From Brachybacterium epidermidis (GTDB lineage Bacteria; Actinomycetota; Actinomycetes; Actinomycetales; Dermabacteraceae), in assembly GCF_015209585.1 (NCBI RefSeq), contig NZ_JADEYR010000004.1, positions 124,001 through 188,000 of the forward strand: a DNA stretch of 64,000 nucleotides, in the 5' to 3' direction. Shown piece by piece: positions 27,568-36,339 of this stretch. The translations under genes were made by a program, and so were the position numbers. A model generated the notes under the pieces. The model was not told where the DNA came from. It ran no database searches and saw only the letters and a list, made by a program, of their open reading frames with translations. Numbering within the stretch: the stretch's first letter is position 1; each line of letters begins with the position of its first letter.

Positions 27568-29054
27568 GCGTCCTCCCGTGCTGCGACGGTCTGCTGGGTG
27601 TGCAGGTCCAGGGTTCCCTGGCCGAGCTCCTCGACGTCGGTGACCCTCACCGGGTACTGCCCGGTGAAGCAGGCGCTGCACAGGGTGGAGCTGTCCTGGT
27701 CGGTGGCCTCGATCATCGCTTCCTGCGAGATGTAGCCGAGGGAATCGGCCCCGATGGAGCGGGCGATGTCCCCCACCCCCAGGCCGTTGGCGATCAGCTC
27801 CGCACGGGTGGCGAAGTCGATGCCGTAGAAGCAGGGCCACCGCACCGGTGGGGAGGAGATCCTCACGTGCACCTCGGCCGCTCCGGCCTCGCGCAGCATG
27901 CGCACGACGGCGCGCTGGGTGTTGCCGCGCACGATCGAGTCGTCCACGACCACCAGGCGCTTGTCCTGGATGGCCTCGCGCAGGGGGTTGAGCTTGAGGC
28001 GGATGCCGAGCTGGCGGATGGTCTGGCTGGGCTGGATGAAGGTGCGGCCCACGTAGGCGTTCTTCACCATCCCCTGGCCGTAGGGGATGCCGGACTCCTG
28101 GGCGTAGCCGATCGCAGCGGGCGTGCCGGATTCGGGGGTGGGGATCACCAGGTCCGCCTCGACGGGGTGCTCCTGGGCGAGGCGGCGCCCCATCTCGATG
28201 CGGGACTCGTTGACGCTGCGGCCGGCGATCCTGGTGTCGGGGCGCGCCAGGTACACGTACTCGAACACGCAGCCCTTGGGGCGCGGCTCGAGCACCTGCT
28301 CGCTGCGCAGCCCCTGCTCGTCGATGACGATCATCTCGCCGGGCGCCACCTCGCGCACGAAGCTGGCGCCGCAGATGTCCAGGGCGGCCGTCTCGGAGGC
28401 CACCACCCAGCCCCGTTCGAGCCTTCCCAGCACGAGCGGGCGGATGCCCTGCGGGTCCCGCGCCGCGTACAGGGTGTCCTCGCTCATCAGGGTGAAGCAG
28501 TAGGCGCCGCGCAGCAGCGGCAGCAGATCCCGCAGGGCGCTCTCCAGGCTGCCCTCGGTGTTCAGCAGCGCGGTGACCAGGGCGGTGTCGGTGGTGTTCC
28601 CGCGCGCGATCTCTCCGGAGCGCGCGTGCTCGCGCTCCTCGAGCAGGCGCAGCAGCTCACCGGTGTTGACCAGGTTTCCGTTGTGCGCGAGCGCCACGGT
28701 GCCCTCCGGGCGTGGCCCCAGGGTGGGCTGGGCGTTGGACCACACCGAGCCGCCGGTGGTCGAGTAGCGGGTGTGGCCGATCGCGATGTGCCCCTGCAGG
28801 GTCTCCAGGGACGCCTCGTCGAACACCTGCGAGACCAGGCCCATGTCCTTGAACACCATGATCTGGGAGCCGTCGCTGGCGGCGATCCCGGCGGACTCCT
28901 GCCCGCGGTGCTGCAGTGCGTACAGCCCGAAGTAGGTCAGCTTGGCGACCTCTTCACCGGGGGCGAAGACCCCGAAGACGCCGCATGCGTCCTGAGGGCC
29001 CTTCTCCCCGGGGAGCAGGTCGTGGGAGAGGGTTCCGTCGCCGCGTGGTGCCAC
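27564..29054 (-). CDS. purF: Amidophosphoribosyltransferase
   Basis: The first committed enzyme of purine synthesis (496 aa) makes phosphoribosylamine from PRPP and glutamine. The short propeptide ends at DACGVFGVFAPGE, where the class II glutamine amidotransferase cysteine becomes the N-terminus after cleavage. HRGQESAGIA, GHTRYSTTGGSVWSNAQP and the PRPP-binding VVDDSIVRGNT are intact; cysteines near SSTLCSACFTGQYPV probably bind the Fe-S cluster. The start is GTG at 29054. It is translationally coupled to purM. Confidence 0.95.
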   Translation of the reverse strand: MAPRGDGTLSHDLLPGEKGPQDACGVFGVFAPGEEVAKLTYFGLYALQHRGQESAGIAASDGSQIMVFKDMGLVSQVFDEASLETLQGHIAIGHTRYSTTGGSVWSNAQPTLGPRPEGTVALAHNGNLVNTGELLRLLEEREHARSGEIARGNTTDTALVTALLNTEGSLESALRDLLPLLRGAYCFTLMSEDTLYAARDPQGIRPLVLGRLERGWVVASETAALDICGASFVREVAPGEMIVIDEQGLRSEQVLEPRPKGCVFEYVYLARPDTRIAGRSVNESRIEMGRRLAQEHPVEADLVIPTPESGTPAAIGYAQESGIPYGQGMVKNAYVGRTFIQPSQTIRQLGIRLKLNPLREAIQDKRLVVVDDSIVRGNTQRAVVRMLREAGAAEVHVRISSPPVRWPCFYGIDFATRAELIANGLGVGDIARSIGADSLGYISQEAMIEATDQDSSTLCSACFTGQYPVRVTDVEELGQGTLDLHTQQTVAAREDA

Positions 29055-29097
29055 CGCATCATGATGCCACAGCGGGGTGGTGCCGGTACCAGGGCGA

Positions 29098-29409
29098 TCA
29101 GCGCCTGCGACGGCGCTCCAGGATCAGGTCCACCAGCGCGGCCAGGGCCGCCAGCGGCACGCCGATGCTGAGCACCGCGATGAAGGTGAAGGCGAGGATC
29201 CCACCGGCGCCGCCCACCCCCAGCAGGGGGGCCGCGATCAGGGCCACCACGGCGGGCACCACCAGGGCGAGCACCACCCAGAAGGCGAGGGTGGGCGTTC
29301 GGCGTCCTCGCACGTACACCGTCGTCCGAGCGGGGCCCTGCTCGGTGGCGTCGTGCGGGGCGGGGTCCTGCTCGGTGGCGTCGTGCGGGGCGGGGTCGTG
29401 CTGGGTCAC
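29098..29409 (-). CDS. Small membrane protein with tandem HDATEQ repeats
   Basis: A 103-residue protein with GTG start (29409) after GGAG. The N-terminus contains two copies of a 10-residue unit (DPAPHDATEQ-like), followed by TTVYVRGRRTPT and two membrane helices (LAFWVVLALVVPAVVALIAA and AFTFIAVLSIGVPLAALAAL) and a basic tail. Its start overlaps the cutC stop by 4 bases, so it is translated with cutC. The function is unknown. Confidence 0.7.
   Translation of the reverse strand: MTQHDPAPHDATEQDPAPHDATEQGPARTTVYVRGRRTPTLAFWVVLALVVPAVVALIAAPLLGVGGAGGILAFTFIAVLSIGVPLAALAALVDLILERRRRR
29341..29400. repeat. 30-bp tandem duplication in a small membrane protein gene
   Basis: Two adjacent 30-bp copies (29341-29370 and 29371-29400) differ at one base and keep the reading frame, each coding ten residues. 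Confidence 0.85.
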
Positions 29410-30203
29410 AGTGCTCCTGCGGCGTCCACCGCTGCTGCGGCGATCGCGGGGTCGGTGGTGGTGTCGGGGGCGTCGGGCTCGACGAGACTGCCGGGTCGGC
29501 GCCGGGCGGAGAGGTGCACGTCGGTGACGGCGCTGCGACGCACCAGGTCCTCGATGTCGGCGGGGCGGACCCCGCCACCGGCGCACACGTCCAGCAGCGC
29601 CTCGGATGCCTCGACCATCCGGGCCAGGTCCGCGGCGCCGTCCAGGGCGCGGGCGGCACCGCCGGAGCTGAGCACCCGGTGGAATCCGGCTCCCAGCAGT
29701 GTGGTCACGGCCTCGGTGCGATGCTCGACGCTCGGAATGGCGTCCAGTGCGCGGTGAGCGGTCAGGGTGACCGATCGCATGGCCGACTGGGCCGCCTCGA
29801 GGGCCGCATCGCGCACCTGCTCGATGGCGGGCAGGTCGAGACGCCCCTCGGGTGTGAGCGCGGCGAACACCACCCCGGCAGCTCCGGCGGCGACGACCTC
29901 GCTCGCCTGCCGTGCCATCAGCGCGATCTCCTCGTCGCTGTAGACGAACTCCTCGGGCCTGCCCAGGAAGTCGTCCTGGCCTGCACGGGAGCGGATCAGC
30001 ACGTGCACGTCGAAATGGGGACGGGCCTCCTGCGCAGCGACCAGGGCTGATGCGCGGCGCGCGCACCGCTCCACCAGATCGACGGGCGGCGTGAGGCCGC
30101 CGCGGTCGAGGTCGACGCACAGCTCGATGCGGTGGGCCCCGGCGCGGGCTGCGACCTCGAGACCGGCCTCGTCCTGGACGGCGATCTCGACGCGCACGGT
30201 CAT
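29406..30203 (-). CDS. cutC: CutC family protein
   Basis: A 265-residue TIM-barrel-like protein. The family signature is clear: VRVEIAVQDEAGLEVAARAG, HRIELCVDLDRGGLTPP, FDVHVLIRSRAGQDDF, YSDEEIALMA, GVVFAALTPEGRLD and GAGFHRVLSSGGAARALDG. CutC was named for copper homeostasis, but the biochemical role is not settled. It is coupled by 4-base overlaps to the SCP-like gene upstream and the small membrane protein gene downstream. Confidence 0.92.
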   Translation of the reverse strand: MTVRVEIAVQDEAGLEVAARAGAHRIELCVDLDRGGLTPPVDLVERCARRASALVAAQEARPHFDVHVLIRSRAGQDDFLGRPEEFVYSDEEIALMARQASEVVAAGAAGVVFAALTPEGRLDLPAIEQVRDAALEAAQSAMRSVTLTAHRALDAIPSVEHRTEAVTTLLGAGFHRVLSSGGAARALDGAADLARMVEASEALLDVCAGGGVRPADIEDLVRRSAVTDVHLSARRRPGSLVEPDAPDTTTDPAIAAAAVDAAGAL

Positions 30204-30622
30204 GTGCTCTCCGTCTGGTGGAGCCTCCGGGCCTCACGGACGGCGCGGCGGGCCCCCGGCAGCGGCAGATGATCGCTGAGGTCGCTGCGCTCACCGCTGG
30301 CCCGCACGCGGCCGGTCCCAGTCGCCTCGGCCCATGTGAGGTCCCCGGCCACCAGGGCGAGCCAGGTGGCGTCGTCGGTCTCCACCACGGCCGGTGGGGT
30401 GCCGCGGGTATGGCGCGCACCGGGGAGGGCCTGCACGGCGGCGAACGGCGGGACTCGCAGTTCGACGGCACCGCCGGGGAACTCCTCGGCGAACAGGGCG
30501 AGCGTATGTCGCACGGCGGTGGCCCGGACGGACCGCGGGGCGGGCCCGTCGGTCTCGGGACGGGTGGCCCACTGCGCGAGGGCTCGTCCCCCGGCCTCGG
30601 GGTCGGTGCGGCGGGTGGCCAT
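30200..30622 (-). CDS. SCP-like (sterol carrier family) protein
   Basis: A 140-residue protein that matches in pattern the bacterial SCP ortholog family found in purine clusters of actinobacteria: AVELRVPPFAAVQALPG, RHTRGTPPAVVETD, TWLALVAGDLTWAEA and GRVRASGERSDLSDHLPL. The SCP2-like fold suggests a hydrophobic ligand, but none is known. It lies 1 base after purA's stop region and overlaps cutC by 4 bases, so it is part of the purA-SCP-cutC run. Confidence 0.85.
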   Translation of the reverse strand: MATRRTDPEAGGRALAQWATRPETDGPAPRSVRATAVRHTLALFAEEFPGGAVELRVPPFAAVQALPGARHTRGTPPAVVETDDATWLALVAGDLTWAEATGTGRVRASGERSDLSDHLPLPGARRAVREARRLHQTEST

Positions 30623-30623
30623 C

Positions 30624-31934
30624 TCAGGCGCTCGTGGAGTGCTGGGGGCCGGGGAGCAGGTCGTGCACGGCGATGGTGGCCTCGCGGTCCGGGCCCACGC
30701 CGATGGCGCTGATCCGGCAGCCGGCCAGCTCCTCGAGGCGCTTCACGTAGTTGCGTGCGGCCTCGGGCAGCTCCTCCACGGTGCGGCATCCGGAGATGTC
30801 CTCGGTCCAGCCGGGCATGGTCTCGTAGACCGGCTCGGCGTGGTGGAACTCGGTCTGCGTCATCGGCATCTCGTGGTGGAGGGTGCCGTCGACGTCGTAG
30901 GCCACGCAGATCGGCACCTCCTCGATGCCCGTGAGCACGTCGAGCTTCGTAAGCACCAGATCGGTGAAGCCGTTGACACGGACGGCGTAGCGGATCATCA
31001 GCGCGTCGTACCAGCCGCAGCGGCGGGGACGACCGGTGTTGACGCCCACCTCGCCGCCGACCCGTTGCAGGAACTCGCCCCACTCGTCCTCGAGCTCGGT
31101 GGGGAACGGGCCGGCGCCCACCCGCGTGGTGTACGCCTTGACGATGCCGATCACGCCGTCGACCCGGGTGGGGCCGATGCCGGAGCCGGTGCATGAGCCG
31201 CCGGCGGTGGGGTTCGAGCTGGTGACGAAGGGGTAGGTGCCGTGGTCCACGTCCAGGAAGGTGGCCTGGCCGCCCTCCATCAGCACCACCTCTCCGCGGT
31301 CCAGGGCGTCGTTGAGCAGGGCGGTGGTGTCCACCACCATGGGGCGCAGCATGTCGGCGTAGGAGAGCAGCTGCTCGGTGGTCTCGTCGATGTCCACCTC
31401 ACGCCGGTTGTACAGCTTGACCAGCAGCGCGTTCTTCTGGCGCAGGGCGCCCTCGACCTTCTGCCGCAGGATGGAGGCGTCGAACAGGTCCTGGATGCGG
31501 ATGCCGAGGCGGCCCACCTTGTCCATGTACGCCGGGCCGATGCCGCGCCCGGTGGTGCCGATGGCGCGCTTGCCCAGGAAGCGCTCGGTAACCTTGTCGA
31601 GCGTGCGGTGGTACGGGGCCACCACGTGCGCGTTGGCGCTGATCCGCAGGGAGGAGGTGTCCACCCCGCGCGCGGTCAGCATCTCGATCTCCTCGGTGAG
31701 CGCCTCGAGGTCGACCACCACGCCGTTGCCGATCACCGGGGTGACGCCCGGGGTGAGGATGCCGGCGGGAAGGAGCTTCAGCTCGAACTTCTCGCCCTGG
31801 ATGACGACGGTGTGGCCGGCGTTGTTGCCGCCGTTGGGCTTGACCACGTAGTCCACGCTCTCACCGAGCAGGTCCGTGGCCTTGCCCTTGCCCTCATCAC
31901 CCCATTGGGCTCCGACGATCACGACGGCGGGCAT
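30624..31934 (-). CDS. purA: Adenylosuccinate synthetase
   Basis: The enzyme (436 aa) joins IMP and aspartate with GTP, the first step from IMP to AMP. The GTP-binding loop is [11 protein letters not shown] (7-17), followed by [55 protein letters not shown] and [11 protein letters not shown] at 31934 has GGAG 6 bases upstream. Its counterparts for GMP (guaA, guaB, guaB3) lie further along in the window. Confidence 0.97.
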   Translation of the reverse strand: MPAVVIVGAQWGDEGKGKATDLLGESVDYVVKPNGGNNAGHTVVIQGEKFELKLLPAGILTPGVTPVIGNGVVVDLEALTEEIEMLTARGVDTSSLRISANAHVVAPYHRTLDKVTERFLGKRAIGTTGRGIGPAYMDKVGRLGIRIQDLFDASILRQKVEGALRQKNALLVKLYNRREVDIDETTEQLLSYADMLRPMVVDTTALLNDALDRGEVVLMEGGQATFLDVDHGTYPFVTSSNPTAGGSCTGSGIGPTRVDGVIGIVKAYTTRVGAGPFPTELEDEWGEFLQRVGGEVGVNTGRPRRCGWYDALMIRYAVRVNGFTDLVLTKLDVLTGIEEVPICVAYDVDGTLHHEMPMTQTEFHHAEPVYETMPGWTEDISGCRTVEELPEAARNYVKRLEELAGCRISAIGVGPDREATIAVHDLLPGPQHSTSA

Positions 31935-32043
31935 GGCGACTCCTGGTGTGGTCGGGAGGAACGCGAGGATCCTACCAATCGGGTCCGGGACGGGGCAGTG
32001 GTGCTCTCGGCTCGGGACCGCAGTGCCGGGGCTGACCGGCAGG

Positions 32044-32472
32044 TCAGGCGAGCAGGGACGGATCCGCGTCCTGCAGGAACTCGTGGACGCGGACTGCCTC
32101 GGCGTCGTCCCCGATGCGGCGGGAGGTCTCGCCGAGCAGGGCGAGCGCCTTGAGGAAGCCGCGGTTGGGGGCGTGCGAGGCGGGGATGGATCCCTGGCCG
32201 CGCCATCCGGCGCGACGCAGTGCATCGAGCCCGCGGTGGTAGCCGGTGCGGGCGTAGGCGTAGGCGGCGATGTCGTCGCCGTCGCTCAGCGCGTCCTGGG
32301 CGAGTTCGGCCCACACCAGCGGTGACTCAGGGTGCTCGCGCGCGATGTCGCGCGGCTCCTGGTGATCGGCGAGCGCCGCGGCCACCTCGACGTCGACGAA
32401 GTCACCCGGCAAACGGGTCTCCGGGATACCCAGCAGGTTCCGGGAGCGGTACGGATCGGCAGCGTCGGACAT
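32044..32472 (-). CDS. DUF3151 protein
   Basis: A 142-residue protein with the DUF3151 pattern: [56 protein letters not shown] and [13 protein letters not shown]. It looks like a helical-repeat (TPR-like) soluble protein of unknown role, conserved in actinobacteria next to purA. ATG at 32472 is chosen because TACCAT sits 7 bases before it; an upstream in-frame ATG overlaps that box. Confidence 0.87.
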   Translation of the reverse strand: MSDAADPYRSRNLLGIPETRLPGDFVDVEVAAALADHQEPRDIAREHPESPLVWAELAQDALSDGDDIAAYAYARTGYHRGLDALRRAGWRGQGSIPASHAPNRGFLKALALLGETSRRIGDDAEAVRVHEFLQDADPSLLA

Positions 32473-32479
32473 GACGAAC

Positions 32480-32485
32480 ATGGTA
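32480..32485 (-). promoter_or_regulatory. -10 box of leaderless DUF3151 gene
   Basis: TACCAT on the minus strand, 7 bases, then ATG at 32472. Confidence 0.5.
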
Positions 32486-32515
32486 GGCGCTGTCACCGGC
32501 AGGGGCCCAACCTGG

Positions 32516-32521
32516 TAGAAA
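32516..32521 (+). promoter_or_regulatory. -10 box of leaderless phosphotransferase gene
   Basis: TAGAAA, 6 bases (CAACCC), then ATG at 32528. It faces away from the DUF3151 promoter within the same 55-base gap. Confidence 0.45.
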
Positions 32522-32527
32522 CAACCC

Positions 32528-34051
32528 ATGACACGTACGCAGGACGGCGCGGAGCTGCTCACCGGCCCCGGAGCGGGCGGCCTGCTCCGCTCGGCCGTCG
32601 GCAACTCCGGTGGCGTGCTGCACGGCTGGCAGCTCGACCACGTGGATCACCGCCCCGGTCGCAGCACCAAAGCACTGTTCCGCACCATGGTGTCGTGGCC
32701 TGAGCTGGACGGTCCCGGCGCTCCCGCACGCGAGGAGCTGTTCGGCGCCAGCACCCACATCGGCGAGAAGGAGAAGAACCTCTACGTAGCCGAGCAGACC
32801 CTGGTGATGACCGACGGGGACATCAACGTGCGGGTCTGGCGCTACCCGCACGACCCGTGGCTGCCCATGCTGCCGTCGGTCTGCTACCCGGATGTGGTGG
32901 TGCGCACTCTGCGCGACCTCGGCGTGTCGCTCGGCGATCCGGGCACGCCCGTGGTCATCGATGTCGTCTCCTACCGTCCCGGGCGCCGGGCCGTGCTGCG
33001 CGTCTCCCAGGGTGGCCACGCGGTGTTCCTCAAGGTGATGCAGCCGCACCGCAGCGATGAGATCGTGGATCGCCATCAGCGCCTGCTGGCCGCAGGCGTC
33101 CCGGTGCCGGAGGTGATCGCGCACCACAACGGGCTGGTGGTGCTGAGGGAGCTCCCAGGCCGTCCACTGTCCCGCGCCGTCGTGGACGAGGGCGCCGACG
33201 CCTGCCGGGGCGAGGACCTGGTGGCGCTGGTGGACCGGTTGCCCGCCTCGATGTACCCCCTGCCCCTGCGCCCCCCGTGGACCGATTCGGTGGACTTCTA
33301 TGCCGGGATCGTCGCCGCCTCGATGCCGGCGCTCGGACCCCGGCTGGACGCGCTGGTCCGCTCCATCCGGGAAGGGCTGGCCGCCCTCGAGCAGCGTCTG
33401 GACATGCGCCCGCACGACATCGTCCACGGGGACTTCTACGAGGCCCAGGTGTTCGTCGAGGACGGGCGCGTGGTGGGCCTGCTCGATATCGACACCGTGG
33501 GTCCGGGCCGACGCGCGGATGATCTGGCGTGCCTGCTGGCACACCTGAGCGTGCTGGCCGACTACGGCAACACGGGCCGCATCGACCGGGACATGCAAGC
33601 CCGCGTGGAGGGCGCCATCACCGACTGGCATCGAGTGTTCGAGGGCAGGGTCGATCCCACCGAGCTCGCCCTGCGATCGGCCGGGGTGGTGCTCTCTCTC
33701 GCCACCGGCCCGCACCGCCAGCAGGAGAACGCCTGGGAGGCCGCCACCGAGGCCATCGTCCGGGTGGCCGAGCAGTGGGTGGAGCGCGCACGCGCCGCCG
33801 AGCGGGCACGCATCGATCAGCAGGCCCCCGCACATCGGGGGCCCGCGACCGGGGTCCGTGCTCCCGGGGGGATTGCTCCCCCGTCGGCGGCCACGGGTCA
33901 GCGGCCGGAACCCATCCGTGCACGTTCCATGCCTCCCGCGCAGGGACCTGACGCGATCCCGGCGCCGGGTCCGCCCTCCGCTACCCACGACGCGCTCGGC
34001 GACGACTCCCCCACCCAGGAGCGCTCGATCGACTCCATCGTGCGCGGCTGA
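32528..34051 (+). CDS. Aminoglycoside-phosphotransferase-fold kinase
   Basis: The protein (507 aa) has a kinase-like domain at ~120-420: VFLKVMQPHR (lysine), LLAAGVPVPEV, HGLVVLRELPG-like hinge, DIVHGDFYEAQVF (catalytic HGD) and VVGLLDIDTVGPG (Mg-binding DxD). The first ~115 residues are an extra domain (LLRSAVGNSGGVLHGWQLDH) like the cap of actinobacterial sugar kinases, and the last ~80 are Pro-rich and probably disordered. The substrate is unknown, possibly a sugar or small amine. Confidence 0.82.
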   Translation: MTRTQDGAELLTGPGAGGLLRSAVGNSGGVLHGWQLDHVDHRPGRSTKALFRTMVSWPELDGPGAPAREELFGASTHIGEKEKNLYVAEQTLVMTDGDINVRVWRYPHDPWLPMLPSVCYPDVVVRTLRDLGVSLGDPGTPVVIDVVSYRPGRRAVLRVSQGGHAVFLKVMQPHRSDEIVDRHQRLLAAGVPVPEVIAHHNGLVVLRELPGRPLSRAVVDEGADACRGEDLVALVDRLPASMYPLPLRPPWTDSVDFYAGIVAASMPALGPRLDALVRSIREGLAALEQRLDMRPHDIVHGDFYEAQVFVEDGRVVGLLDIDTVGPGRRADDLACLLAHLSVLADYGNTGRIDRDMQARVEGAITDWHRVFEGRVDPTELALRSAGVVLSLATGPHRQQENAWEAATEAIVRVAEQWVERARAAERARIDQQAPAHRGPATGVRAPGGIAPPSAATGQRPEPIRARSMPPAQGPDAIPAPGPPSATHDALGDDSPTQERSIDSIVRG

Positions 34052-34116
34052 GGCCCCTGCGCGCCGCTGGCCTCCACGCCCCGCTGTTGACCTCCACGCC
34101 CCGCCGCCGGGGTGGC

Positions 34117-34122
34117 TAGGCT
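34117..34122 (+). promoter_or_regulatory. -10 box of leaderless dtd
   Basis: TAGGCT, 6 bases (CGATGC), then ATG at 34129. Confidence 0.5.
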
Positions 34123-34128
34123 CGATGC

Positions 34129-34554
34129 ATGCGAGCTGTGCTGCAACGAGTGGATGGCGCCCGGGTAAAGGTCGACGGCGAGGTCGTCGGCGCTGTCGAG
34201 GGCGAGGGACTGCTGGCGCTGATCGGCGTCACCCATGACGACGGCCCCGAGCAGGTGGCCATGATCGCCCGGAAGATCTGCGAGCTACGGATCCTCGATG
34301 GCGAGCGCTCCGTCCTCGATGCGGGGGCCTCCGTGCTGGTGGTCTCCCAGTTCACCCTCTACGCCGACGTGCGCAAGGGACGCCGCCCCTCATGGAACGG
34401 CGCCGCGCCTGGGCCGGTGGCCGAACCGCTCGTGCAGCAGGTGGTCGAGGCGATCCGGGAGCGCGGCGTGGACGCCCAGGAGGGGCGCTTCGGGGCGCAC
34501 ATGCGGGTCGGCCTGGTCAACGACGGCCCCGTGACGATCCTGCTGGAGGCCTGA
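34129..34554 (+). CDS. dtd: D-aminoacyl-tRNA deacylase
   Basis: The enzyme (141 aa) removes D-amino acids (and glycine from tRNA-Ala) wrongly loaded onto tRNA, a proofreading step in the cytoplasm. Both signature motifs are present: [17 protein letters not shown] near residue 73 and [10 protein letters not shown] at the C-terminus (Gly-cisPro type). The length and the MRAVLQRV start are typical. Confidence 0.95.
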   Translation: MRAVLQRVDGARVKVDGEVVGAVEGEGLLALIGVTHDDGPEQVAMIARKICELRILDGERSVLDAGASVLVVSQFTLYADVRKGRRPSWNGAAPGPVAEPLVQQVVEAIRERGVDAQEGRFGAHMRVGLVNDGPVTILLEA

Positions 34555-34611
34555 GGGCACGGGGCACGAGAGCCCTGCCTGCGGTCCTGTGCGTCTCCTG
34601 CGCGGCGCACG

Positions 34612-34617
34612 TACGCT
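34612..34617 (+). promoter_or_regulatory. -10 box of leaderless gpmA
   Basis: TACGCT, 6 bases (GTACCC), then ATG at 34624. Confidence 0.5.
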
Positions 34618-34623
34618 GTACCC

Positions 34624-35370
34624 ATGACCTACACACTCGTACTGCTCCGCCACGGCGAGAGCGACTGGAACGCCAAGAACCTGTTCACCGGCTGGGTCGA
34701 TGTGCCGCTGACCGAGAAGGGCCGCGAGGAGGCTGTCGCCGGCGGCGTGCTGATGAAGGAGGCCGGCATCCACCCCGATGTCGTGCACACCTCCCTGCAG
34801 CGCCGCGCGATCATGACCGCGAACCTGGCGCTGGACGCCGCGGATCGCCACTGGATCCCCGTCAAGCGCGACTGGCGCCTGAACGAGCGCCACTACGGCG
34901 CGCTGCAGGGCATGAACAAGTCCGAGATCCGCGAGAAGTACGGTGAGGAGCAGTTCATGGCGTGGCGCCGCTCCTACGACACCCCGCCGCCGGAGATCGA
35001 GTTCGGCTCCGAGTTCAGCCAGGACCAGGACCCCCAGTACGCTGATCTCGGCGACCAAATGCCGAAGTCCGAGTGCCTCAAGGACGTCGTGGCCCGCTTC
35101 CTCCCCTACTGGGAGGAGGGCATCAAGCCGGATCTGAAGGCCGGCAAGACGGTCCTGATCGCCGCCCACGGCAACTCGCTGCGAGCACTGGTGAAGTACC
35201 TCGACGGCATCTCCGACGAGGAGATCTCCGGGTTGAACATCCCCACGGGCCAGCCGCTGGTGTACGAGCTCGACGAGAACTTCGACGTGGTGGAGAAGGG
35301 CGGCCGCTACCTCGACCCCGTGGCCGCCAAGGCCGCAGCCGAGGCCGTCGCGAACCAGGGCAAGAAGTGA
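34624..35370 (+). CDS. gpmA: 2,3-bisphosphoglycerate-dependent phosphoglycerate mutase
   Basis: The glycolytic enzyme (248 aa) interconverts 3- and 2-phosphoglycerate through a phosphohistidine. [10 protein letters not shown] holds the phosphorylated histidine (H10); [29 protein letters not shown] and [14 protein letters not shown] are the other conserved blocks. The length matches dPGM. The message appears leaderless and ends in a strong hairpin. Confidence 0.96.
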   Translation: MTYTLVLLRHGESDWNAKNLFTGWVDVPLTEKGREEAVAGGVLMKEAGIHPDVVHTSLQRRAIMTANLALDAADRHWIPVKRDWRLNERHYGALQGMNKSEIREKYGEEQFMAWRRSYDTPPPEIEFGSEFSQDQDPQYADLGDQMPKSECLKDVVARFLPYWEEGIKPDLKAGKTVLIAAHGNSLRALVKYLDGISDEEISGLNIPTGQPLVYELDENFDVVEKGGRYLDPVAAKAAAEAVANQGKK

Positions 35371-35410
35371 CCGCCGTGCGTGCCTGATGCCGCATCGGCT
35401 CCGAACGCAG

Positions 35411-35440
35411 GGCGCCCCCGGACCATCGTCCGGGGGCGCC
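35411..35440. terminator. Bidirectional terminator between gpmA and the C39-like gene
   Basis: A perfect 12-bp stem (GGCGCCCCCGGA with TCCGGGGGCGCC) and a 6-base loop between convergent genes. Confidence 0.8.
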
Positions 35441-35468
35441 CTCGTCTCACGACGGGATCAGCCAGCTG

Positions 35469-36146
35469 TCACCAGAAATAGCCCGCGTCCCAGCCGTCGT
35501 AAACGCCGCACAGGTTCGCGACCTGCCACAGGGGCAGCCAGTAGTAGGCCGGGGCGGTGAACCCGCCCAGGGCGCTGCCCGCGGGGTCCGCGATGAGCAG
35601 CTCGCGGGTGTCCGGGTCGTAGCCGTCGATCACCACGTAGTGCCCGATGCGGCTGGTGTTCCCGTGCCACAGCGGGTAGGAGCCCGCCGGGGCCTGCCAG
35701 TACGCGATCGAGGGGTACCCGTTGCGGACGTTCTCAGTGACGCGCTCCCACAGCAGGTTCGCGGAGTAGGAGGTCGCCGGCTTGGTGGGGACCTTCTGGA
35801 AGCTGTAGGTGGCTCCGGGCATCGTCGCGCTGAGGTAGTCGTCGATGGTCCAGAACGGGGTGGCGCCGTACTCCTCCGTCTCCAGGTGCGCGGCGATCGT
35901 CGCGAGCGACGGCGGCGTCGCCATCTTCGCGCTCAGTACCATCCACACCGACGTCGGGCCGCAGTAGTAAGAGTTCGGCTGGTAGAGGTGCTTCGAGGCG
36001 GTCTCGACGCGGCCGGAGGCGGAAGCCGGCGCCGACAGCGCGGCGCTGCCGGCCGCCAGGCCGGTCCCGAGGAGCGCGGCGGTGCCGAGCGTGCGCAGGG
36101 CTCCGCGGCGGGTCAGCCGGGGAGCGGTCGTCGTGAGATCGGGCAT
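35469..36146 (-). CDS. Exported C39-like cysteine peptidase
   Basis: The 225-residue protein has an N-terminal twin-arginine-type signal (RLTRRGALRTLGTAALLG, cleavage near APASA at ~45). The mature part is a papain-like C39_2 domain: NSYYCGPTSVWMVL (catalytic Cys), a middle region, RIGHYVVIDGYD (His) and ADPAGSAL (Asp). Such proteins may cut exported peptides or wall proteins; the target is unknown. ATG at 36146 has AGGG ahead. It is probably monocistronic. Confidence 0.85.
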   Translation of the reverse strand: MPDLTTTAPRLTRRGALRTLGTAALLGTGLAAGSAALSAPASASGRVETASKHLYQPNSYYCGPTSVWMVLSAKMATPPSLATIAAHLETEEYGATPFWTIDDYLSATMPGATYSFQKVPTKPATSYSANLLWERVTENVRNGYPSIAYWQAPAGSYPLWHGNTSRIGHYVVIDGYDPDTRELLIADPAGSALGGFTAPAYYWLPLWQVANLCGVYDGWDAGYFW

Positions 36147-36339
36147 GTCGGTCCCTTCGATGCGGGGGGATGGAGGCCACCCGGGGCCGCAGGCGCGCCG
36201 CTGACCGCCTCGACGAGCTCGGGGCCGTCCCAGCGGGCCGAACGCCCCGGGCCCGATCAGGCTAGGGTCCACGCCGCCGGATGTCGATGGGTAGCTCTAC
36301 CCCTTGACATCTGACCTCAGATGCTTACCCTCCCCACGC

